DNA of 64,000 bases from contig CM054179.1 in assembly GCA_028829895.1 (NCBI GenBank), forward strand, positions 110,773,375 to 110,837,374. The letters run 5' to 3'. Source of the DNA: Sinotaia quadrata (lineage: Eukaryota; Mollusca; Gastropoda; Architaenioglossa; Viviparidae). Positions 57,236-64,000 of the stretch are shown here, one piece after another. Position 1 is the first letter of the stretch, and the number at the start of each line of letters is the position of its first letter. The position numbers and the translations under genes are program-made. Below the pieces are notes generated by a model. It searched no databases and had not been told where the DNA came from. It saw only the letters and a program-made list of their open reading frames with translations.

Positions 57236-57394
57236 AGACCTACAAAGCAACACAACAAACTTAACTATATTAAGAGATATTAAACTAAGTTATAGTACTA
57301 AATAGACTTACAAAACTTAAATTAACCAACCGAAGCTAACTAGACTAAATTCAGTGTACTGAAATAACTAAATTACCAAGCAACGGCCAAAAGG

Positions 57395-57530
57395 CGGTAA
57401 GCTAACGTAACGCCAAAACTCAGGAAACGAAACTTATTAACGTAAAGTAAGCTAACGTAACGCCAAAACTCAGGAAACGAAACCTATTGACCTAAACTTA
57501 GCTAACGTAACGTCCAAACCAAACCTAATG
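57395..57530. repeat. 50-bp minisatellite
   Basis: Units start at GCTAACGTAACGCCAAAACT (57,401 and 57,451), with a partial third at 57,501. Confidence 0.95.
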
Positions 57531-57639
57531 AAACCAAGGAGTTCGCTGTGATAATTATTATTTTAGTGACTCTCCTTGGAATGAAGATGATGAGGCATTT
57601 AGTGACTCTTTGGAACGAAGACTTTGAGTCACCTTTCCA

Positions 57640-57875
57640 GCGTCGTTTCATGGCGAGATTTGTTGCTGTACATGTCACGACCCCGAAGAAATCAGGTCAT
57701 GACATATTTACTTCCTGTGCACGACGACCTTCATCCCCGTACTGATCTCAATATCCACGAGCCAAGCGGACAGGATGGGGATCGACCTAACAACTACCAA
57801 AGACCAGGACTGGGTTCGAGCCTAACAACCCATGCACACAGCGACACCAAGTTGGCTGTGATGTGAAAATAGTTT
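57640..57875. other. single-copy DNA with B-box-like words
   Basis: GGGTTCGAGCCTAACAACCC at 57,811 and a diverged GGGGATCGACCTAACAAC at about 57,777 resemble tRNA T-arm or pol III B-box sequence in a short duplicated context. No tRNA fold was found. Confidence 0.3.
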
Positions 57876-57877
57876 CT

Positions 57878-58066
57878 TCACAGAATGCACTCCCTTGGCA
57901 CGTAAATTTCAGCGCCAAAATTCGGTCCTGCCAGTAACAAGTGCTTTGTCGGGTGGTCACGTGCCTGGTGAAAATGACCGCAAATCACAGACACTAAAAG
58001 TGACTTCTCTTGCCAGTCGCATTTGATATTCACGAACAGCGTCCGTCCTGAGGGCGCTGGCCACAC
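57878..58066 (-). pseudogene. possible continuation of the coding-like block in another frame
   Basis: The minus frame (MWPAPSGRTLFVNIKCDWQE... ending YVPRECIL) overlaps the end of the previous ORF in a different phase. Together they would look like one coding region broken by a frameshift near 58,050, or two exons. No homology is known to me. Confidence 0.2.
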
Positions 58067-58470
58067 ACGTCACTCGCCTGTTTCCATGTTCTCATTAATT
58101 TTTTACCGCGACTCAGGCCAGACTTGAACTCTTTTAGCGACCGTTTCTTCTGCAGTGCTGTGCCGTCAGCAGATTTTACCTGCACCTTTAAAATAAGCAC
58201 TTTGGAAAATTCCTTCAGGGACGCCTCGTTGTCAACCTGTTCCCGATAGAAAAATGTCACTTTATTTTTCGCTTGAATGCACACAAGATACTTTTTAGTA
58301 GACGCTTTCGACTGAAATTGGCTGCACATCAGTGCTCGATAACTAGGTGGCTGCCTCCAAGAGCACACTTTGGTCGTCCGTGACAACAGCTCATTTACGA
58401 AGTAGAAATCAGTCCACGAAACGAACGCGTTCGTTAAAACAACAACTACTTTGTAATTCTGTCGTGTTGA
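58030..58470 (-). CDS. unrecognised coding-like block (ORF or exon)
   Basis: The minus frame is open from 58,470 to the stop at 58,030 (147 codons; first ATG at 58,386). It is repeat-free with balanced composition, unlike almost every other ORF in the window. It reads TNAFVSWTDFYFVNELLSRT, WRQPPSYRALMCSQFQSKAS, YLVCIQAKNKVTFFYREQVD and SLKEFSKVLILKVQ. SLKEF occurs twice, 30 residues apart (SLKEFSKVLI, SLKEFKSGLS). A donor-like GTGCAG|GTAAAATC lies at 58,179, so the exon might end at 58,180. I recognise no family. A second minus frame follows at 57,878-58,066 in another phase. Confidence 0.35.
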   Translation of the reverse strand, partial: STRQNYKVVVVLTNAFVSWTDFYFVNELLSRTTKVCSWRQPPSYRALMCSQFQSKASTKKYLVCIQAKNKVTFFYREQVDNEASLKEFSKVLILKVQVKSADGTALQKKRSLKEFKSGLSRGKKLMRTWKQASDVCGQRPQDGRCS

Positions 58471-58553
58471 TTAAAACTGTTTATTTACAAAATGCAATAT
58501 TGGACTAATTCAATACTGTGGGAGTATTTTGTAAATCGTCGTGTTGTACTTTT

Positions 58554-58745
58554 AGTCATGATTTGAAGTTTCATCTTGAAGTTTTTAAATTAGATATATA
58601 AAATTAGTCATGATTGGAAGTTTCATCTTGAAGTTTTTAAATTAGATATGTAAAATTAGTCATGATTGGAAGTTTCATCTTGAAGTTTTTAAATTAGATA
58701 TGTAAAATTAGTCATGATTTGAAGTTTTCTCCTTCAGTTTACTTA
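58554..58745. repeat. 52-bp minisatellite
   Basis: Three and a half units of GTCATGATTGGAAGTTTCAT followed by CTTGAAGTTTTTAAATTAGA (58,555, 58,607 and on). Confidence 0.96.
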
Positions 58746-59028
58746 GACGTGAAAATTAGTCAATTCTTGCAGTTATTTATTTCAAGCGTACAAGCAACAC
58801 GTGCTTCGTATTGTACTTTAATTTATTAATTTCATATAATAAATATGTACTTTAAAAACTATCTTACAACATACATTTTTATTAAAGTACGAATTATGCA
58901 TTTCTTTCGTTTTTTATAATTTAAGAAATTTATAATACTGTATACAAATAATTGCTAAAAATGTATGATTATATGGTAAATATCTTAATTGCATTTTACT
59001 GTGTTTTTTTAAAATAAGAAATCTTACA
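58746..59028. other. AT-rich single-copy DNA
   Basis: Nothing recognisable. Confidence 0.5.
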
Positions 59029-59029
59029 A

Positions 59030-59778
59030 ACCTCAGAAATAATTTACTTTTAATTTACAACAAAACTGACAAATAATTTACATGCAATTTATAACAAGCC
59101 TCACAAATAATTCCATGCAATTTATAACAAGCCTAATAAATAATTCCATGCAATTTATAACAAGCCTCATAAATAATTACATGCAATTTATAACAAACCT
59201 CATAAATAATTACATGCAATTTATAACAAGCTGCATAAATAATTAAATGCAATTTATAACAAGCTGCATAAATAATTATTTGCAATTTATAACAAGCCTC
59301 ATAAATAATTACATGTAATTTACAACAAGCCTCATAAATAATTACATGCCATTTACAACAAGCCTCATAAATAATTACATGTAATTTAAACAAGCCTCAT
59401 AAATAAATATATGCAATTTACAACAAGCCTCATAAATAATTATATGCCATTTACAACAAGCCTCATAAATAATTACGTGTAATTTAAACAACCCTCACGA
59501 ATAATTATATGCCATTTATAACAAGCCTCATAAATAATTATATGCCATTTACAACAAGCCTCATAAATAATTATATGCCATTTATAACAAGCCTCAGAAA
59601 TAGTATACATGAAATTCTTAACAAAACTAATGAGTAAATGCATGTCACTTATAATAGACCTCACGAATAATGTGCTTATAATTTATAACAAACTTCACAA
59701 ATAATTTACATGTAATTTATTAGAAACCTCACAAATAGTTTACATGTAATTTATAACAAACTTCACTTCTAATTTACA
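59030..59778. repeat. 33-bp minisatellite, ~22 units
   Basis: Units read AATAATTACATGCAATTTAT followed by AACAAGCCTCAT. The centre (59,100-59,600) is homogeneous and both ends are diverged. The 11-residue minus-strand repeat (YEACYKLHVII) follows from the period. Every unit has an octamer-like ATGCAATT. Confidence 0.97.
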
Positions 59779-60680
59779 TATAATTTGTTACAAACTACAA
59801 TGACGTTTAGCAAACAAAATGACGTCAACAGAACATTTTTTTTAAAAACAAAACAAATATTTGCAATTGTAATCTTCAGATGTTATAATTTAATGAATAA
59901 TTGATTGCTCACACTTTGTCTTTATCCGTCCAACTGGAAGTTTCTGCGTGTCTATTGTCTGCTGTTTCTGGTGGTTGATTTGAACATTGTGGTCCGGACG
60001 CAAATCTTTATACTAACATTTTGCCGTTGATGTATTTCATATTAAGTGTATGTAATACCAGTCAGACAGCCGAGCTGGGTATTAATTTGGATGTTAATAA
60101 CTTATCTATTCATTTTCTTCACAAGCTTCCTGTTAAGAATCCTCTTCTGTCTGTTTCATTTCTACTTTTCACGAGGATTGCCCGTCTTTGATTGATTGTT
60201 CAGGTATCCTCTTTTCAGAGTTACCCTTTTCATTAAAGGATTTAACCTACCAATAACAAACATGACAGCCATCTTTGAGGTTTATGCTTTTCATTCAAGG
60301 TTATAAGCACCCAAACTACCGTAAATTCATCTACCCCATCAAACCAAACGAAACAACTAGTAGCACATTTTGATTATGATTCTGAGGATTGTCACATTTA
60401 GACAAGTAACAAAGGACAGCGTCATTAACTGAGAGTGATTCATTTAATTCTGGCCATTCCACCAATGAAAGGGAAACTGCTTTGCGAGTAATCATTTTGT
60501 CACTATTTTGTTTTGTTCTGCTTTGGCAAAACTCCCATCTTTTATCTCGCGATTTAAGATGTCAGGACCTTATAGTCAGGAAGCTGATGACGCTCGAAAC
60601 TCAATATTCACACTATAGCGAGATGATAACGAATCTCACACTGTATATGCATACATTAAAGTCACGTAAAAAAAATAATA
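59779..60680. other. AT-rich single-copy DNA
   Basis: No supported gene. Confidence 0.5.
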
Positions 60681-60681
60681 A

Positions 60682-60840
60682 CTAAAGCAAGAGTACAATG
60701 ATCTGTCACTCAGTTGCAGAAGGCTAAAGCAACAGTTTAACGAACTGTCAGTCAGTTACAGAAGGCTAAAGCAACAGTTTAATGACCTGTCACTCAGTTA
60801 CAGAAGGCTAAAGCAAGAGTACAATGACTCGTCAGTCATT
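60682..60840. repeat. 42-bp minisatellite
   Basis: Four units contain TCAGTTACAGAAGGCTAAAG and CAACAGTTTAATGACCTGTC (AGGCTAAAG at 60,721, 60,763 and 60,805). Confidence 0.96.
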
Positions 60841-61178
60841 TTATGTTTTGCAAAGACTTCACAGTCAATTATAGAATGTTACACTACAATTAAAATAAAG
60901 TCATATCTAGTTCATGTTTTGAAATGATGTCACAACTAATTATAGAATGATATAGCTATAATTTCTTTTTTAAAAAAAAGACATGGCTAGTTAAAATTTT
61001 TGCAAAGACGTCACAACCAATTATGGAATGCTATAGCTACAATTTAAAGAAAATGTCCAGTTTAAACTTTTGCAAAGACGTCACAACCAATTATAGAATA
61101 CTACAACTACAATTTTAAAAAAAGGACATAGCTAACTTATGTTTTGCCAAGACGTCACAACCAATTATAACACGCCCA
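60841..61178. repeat. ~70-80-bp repeat carrying CRE-like sites
   Basis: Five units contain TTTTGCAAAGACGTCACAAC followed by CAATTATAGAATNCTATAGC (GACGTCAC at 61,007, 61,077 and 61,151; variants GACTTCAC at 60,855 and GATGTCAC at 60,925). GTGACGTC matches the CREB/ATF site in seven of eight positions and AATTAT is a homeodomain core. Confidence 0.92.
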
Positions 61179-61184
61179 AGCATG

Positions 61185-61495
61185 TGTCTGAGGTCTCATT
61201 TGCAAACTGACCGAGGACCGAGGACCAAGCGTTTGCACAGTTCTAGTCTCGACATTCTGTCGATAACAGTTGTAGGGAACTTCGTCATAAGCGCTAACCT
61301 TCGTACGCCGTTCGATCTCTCTCATTCAGTTCTGATTTAAAAGACAGTCTGTGGCAGAACAGCAAAAATAACGGCAGCGCGCTACAGCGCAAACAATTCC
61401 ATTTACATGCATTATGTGGCGTTAGCGGAAACGCTCCGGCTTTTAAAAGCTAAGAGAAGTCATCCATCGAATTGATTGGTAAAAATGTCTGGTAG
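61185..61495. promoter_or_regulatory. GC-richer single-copy island
   Basis: Repeat-free, CpG-containing block directly right of the CRE-like array (for example AACGGCAGCGCGCTACAGCG and GTTAGCGGAAACGCTCC). CATTTACATGCATTATG contains an octamer-like word. Composition and position suggest a promoter or enhancer; unproven. Confidence 0.3.
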
Positions 61496-61499
61496 GACA

Positions 61500-61526
61500 C
61501 TTTTTTTTTTTTTGGGGGGGGGGGGA
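61500..61526. repeat. poly-T/poly-G tract
   Basis: About 14 T followed by about 12 G. Confidence 0.97.
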
Positions 61527-62405
61527 ACTGTTGTTTACTCTTTTGTTGTTGTTGTTGTGAGTATGTGACTCGTTTGATCGTTCTTTATTTTGTTGCTGTT
61601 TAATTACACTAAGGTAGTCATAGCGACGAAAGCCAGTAGCGTTGTCTGTTAATCTGAGTGTCTATTCTGACTACAATGTGACAGGAGTTTTAAAGTTTCT
61701 TTGATGTTTTGTCGATGTCGCGGATAAACATTTTAGCAGTTAATATATAAACAGCAATGAATGCTAGTGCAAATCAGGATTTTTGCGCTAAATTGCTGTC
61801 ATTTTGCACCAATAATTCTAAGTGTTTTTTAAAGGCAAAAATTGCAAATATAATTATAACGGCTTATACGTGCTCTCAGACAAAAGAGATACACCCTCTG
61901 TCACGGTCACTCAAAATAAGACACCCAGGAGCTATGAGGAAAGACAGAAAAGTGAGTAGGCTGGCCCCTGGAATTGTTGAACGTAACCTTTGCGGCTGCG
62001 TTTAGGAATAGACTGCTCTTTAATTCTAGCCAAACGGGAAGCATTGCTTCTCGGTAAATGGTCTAACCCGCTAGAACTGTAGAAGCCTCATCGCTGATTT
62101 ACAAGGAAGCTCAACACGGCAAGTTCCGTGAGGCTCCATTAGACTTTCTTTGAAGTGTGGAATGAGTCGCGTGCTGCCCGGATAGTATTTCGCGGTGGTG
62201 TCATCGCCCATCAACACAGCATCCTGCTTTTGTGTCTGTACCACTTTTATCGGGTGACAGACCTGTCTGGCACTTTTCCAACGTTTTTTCTCTGTGACAA
62301 AAAATAAAAATTCAAGACTACGACAAAACAGTGCCACTTATCTAAATCTCGTTATTCGATAGACACGCTTCTGTAAGTTGTTGTGGGCATTATTTTGTAT
62401 TCAGT

Positions 62406-62406
<1 letters not shown>
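61527..62406. other. single-copy DNA
   Basis: Two modest open frames, 61,757-62,005 (+) and 62,071-62,337 (-, 88 codons, balanced composition), lack recognisable domains. A decayed gene is possible. Confidence 0.4.

Positions 62407-62407
<1 letters not shown>

Positions 62408-62487
<80 letters not shown>
62408..62487. repeat. (CT)n microsatellite
   Basis: About 38 CT units. Confidence 0.99.
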
Positions 62488-62489
<2 letters not shown>

Positions 62490-62529
62490 TCTTCCCACGT
62501 TTACCCACATTCTTAGTCTCACGTGCACA

Positions 62530-63030
62530 TGCATTCACACACTACAATCAACCACACACAAGCCATTGCGCCCTTACTCACAAGTGCATGTATATATCCA
62601 AATACACACACATAATACATGTGTACGCACATAGGATGATTCGCAATGATATACACGAACAAACACACATAAATATGCACGCACAACACAAACCTATGCA
62701 TACACTTCTAAATGCATATATGCGCGAACATGCACACATGTTTTCACTCGCTGTATTCGCATATGCATATAAACACATTGACATAGAGCACACACTCACA
62801 AACACATATATACACATACTTGGATACGAACACACACTTACAAACACATATACGCACATTGACATACGAACACACTTACAAACACATATACGCACATTGA
62901 CATACGAACACACTAGCAAACACATATAAACTCAATGACATACGAACACACTCACACATATACGCACATTGACATACGAACACACTCACAAACACATATA
63001 CACGTATAATGCTCACAAGTACTCACGCAT
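62530..63030. repeat. CA-rich region with a ~40-bp minisatellite
   Basis: From about 62,770, units read CACTCACAAACACATATACG then CACATTGACATACGAACA about six times; the left part is irregular CA-rich sequence. Confidence 0.93.
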
Positions 63031-63318
63031 ATAGAACATTCTTGCTTACTTAACAGCGTCTGTCAAATATCAGAACTCAGTTTATTGGGAAATTTACGGT
63101 AAACATTTGAAGAAGACAATGACTGCGACCTGATGATGATCCCCCAATGACGCCCACTCTAAGACGTGAGTGCTTTTCATGCGTGTGGAAAAAAACAACT
63201 AAAGATGGCAATGATGGAATCAATGCAGCATGAAACAGACGAACTTTTCGGACCCGAGAATCGAACAAATACTGATCAACCGTAGCTCAGCGCACTTTTA
63301 AGGGGCAATAAGGAACCT
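63031..63318. other. single-copy DNA
   Basis: On the minus strand TTTGTTCGATTCTCGGGTCC (about 63,245-63,270) resembles a tRNA T-arm, but no full tRNA can be folded by eye; perhaps a SINE relic. Confidence 0.3.
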
Positions 63319-63319
63319 T

Positions 63320-63925
63320 TTTATCTATAGCCACGATTTTAAGTGAAGCAGAGAAATTCTAGAATAACGTCATTAAGCAAAGAATAATGACGTCTTTAAG
63401 TTAAACAGAGAAATTTTATGCTCAGGACAAACAGATAATTCTTTACTCAGTTACTTAAGCGAAGTAGAAAAATTCTACAATCACTTCTTTGAGTTTAAGT
63501 AAAGAAATTCTATATTCATGTTTTTGAGTTAATTAGAGAAATTATATTTTCAGGTCTTTAAGTAGGAAAATTCTTCAATCAGTTCTTTAAGTTCAGTAGA
63601 AAATTTCTATAATCATGTCTTTAAGTAGAAAAATTCTATAATGACTTCCTTAGTAGAAAAAATTCACTGAAAAAGTTAAGAAGATTAATTCTGCAATCAC
63701 TTCTTTAAGTAGAAAAATTCTACAACCATTTCTTTAAGTAAAGAAATTCTATAATCACTTTTTTAAGTTATGTGAAATAATGACATACTCAATTCTTAAA
63801 GGAAGTAGAGGAATTATACAAGAATTTCTTTAAATTAGGTAGAGATATTCTACAATCACATCTTTAAGTAGAAAAAAATATAGTCACCTCTCTTTAAGCT
63901 AAGTAGAAAAATTCTACAATCACTT
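63320..63925. repeat. 33-bp hairpin-forming minisatellite
   Basis: About seventeen diverged units of AAGTAGAAAAATTCTACAAT plus CACTTCTTTAAGT. The segment GTAGAAAAATTCTAC is an inverted repeat (GTAGAA, 3-base centre, TTCTAC). Some units have lost the symmetry (GAGAAATTCTATA). Confidence 0.92.
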
Positions 63926-64000
63926 TGCGGCAGAGTAAATTTGCCTATCCCTATTTCTAAATGTAATTATTATATAAGTTTGTGTTAATTGGCAAAGTGA
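63918..64000. repeat. dispersed motif D, copy 2, flanked by short inverted repeats
   Basis: TCACTTTGCGGCAGAGTAAA and TTTGCCTATCCCTATT match 18,997-19,030. The segment begins TCACTTTGC and ends GCAAAGTGA at the window edge, giving a 9-bp terminal inverted repeat around 83 bp. It could be a small MITE-like element or a chance hairpin; the right boundary coincides with the window end. Confidence 0.4.

Noticed and set aside
57775..57835. tRNA or intact SINE at GGTTCGAGCC
   Set aside because: No A box or cloverleaf nearby; a B-box-like word alone is not enough.
62352..62534. Arg/Glu-rich ORF
   Set aside because: Translation of the (CT)n tract on the minus strand.
63240..63290. tRNA gene on the minus strand
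   Set aside because: Only a T-arm-like GTTCGATTC segment is present; acceptor and D arms cannot be formed.

Overview
The window is eukaryotic nuclear DNA, AT-rich and almost free of long open reading frames. The longest clean non-repeat ORFs are about 110-150 codons. Codes, spacing and operon structure of a prokaryote are absent; instead there are degenerate non-LTR retrotransposons, splice-site-like signals, long microsatellites ((TCTA)n, (CT)n, (GA)n, (CA)n, (CTA)n) and a very large number of unrelated minisatellites. The retroelement types (CFDP2-like RTE-type LINE; a second LINE with a (CTA)n tail) and the repeat style fit a lophotrochozoan, most likely a mollusc and perhaps a gastropod. 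That taxonomic call is inference and cannot be proven from this window.

Layout. 0-22 kb: AT-rich non-coding DNA with about 18 minisatellites, including a 1.5 kb degenerate array at 8.1-9.6 kb, and with several GC-richer single-copy islands (around 1.3, 4.7, 6.4-7.25, 14.6-15.0 and 17.4-17.7 kb). 22.1-29.8 kb: two minus-strand pieces of an RTE/CFDP2-type LINE. The 5' part (two 206-bp leader monomers plus endonuclease) lies at 28.6-29.8 kb and the reverse-transcriptase part at 22.1-22.9 kb. They are separated by about 5.7 kb that is largely minisatellite; one of these arrays encodes an open run of perfect coiled-coil heptads beside the RT piece. 30-41 kb: non-coding DNA with more arrays, plus a dispersed repeat at 38.9-39.3 kb that is an inverted copy of 3.0-3.5 kb. 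41.8-43.2 kb: the 3' end of a second LINE, with an in-frame 57-bp duplication and a (CTA)n tail, followed directly by an RT-palm fragment of apparently the same family. 43-48 kb: long GT-rich coding-like arrays and a GC-rich island near 46.3 kb.

48.65-49.66 kb holds the best candidate cellular gene: an exon starting at a good acceptor with ATG, a signal-peptide-like sequence and a consensus donor (AG|GTAAGA), followed by an intron whose first 480 bp is a 37-bp minisatellite that re-copies the splice donor. A phase-compatible downstream exon would close a roughly 55-residue secreted peptide. A second unexplained coding-like block lies on the minus strand at 57.9-58.5 kb. The rest (50-64 kb) is again arrays and AT-rich unique DNA, including a CRE-like tandem array at 60.8-61.2 kb beside a GC-rich island, and a hairpin-forming 33-bp array at the right end.

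No rRNA, no intact tRNA, no CRISPR array and no intact mobile element is visible. All similarity statements rest on remembered family motifs and no search was run. Coordinates of degenerate arrays are accurate to roughly 10-20 bp.
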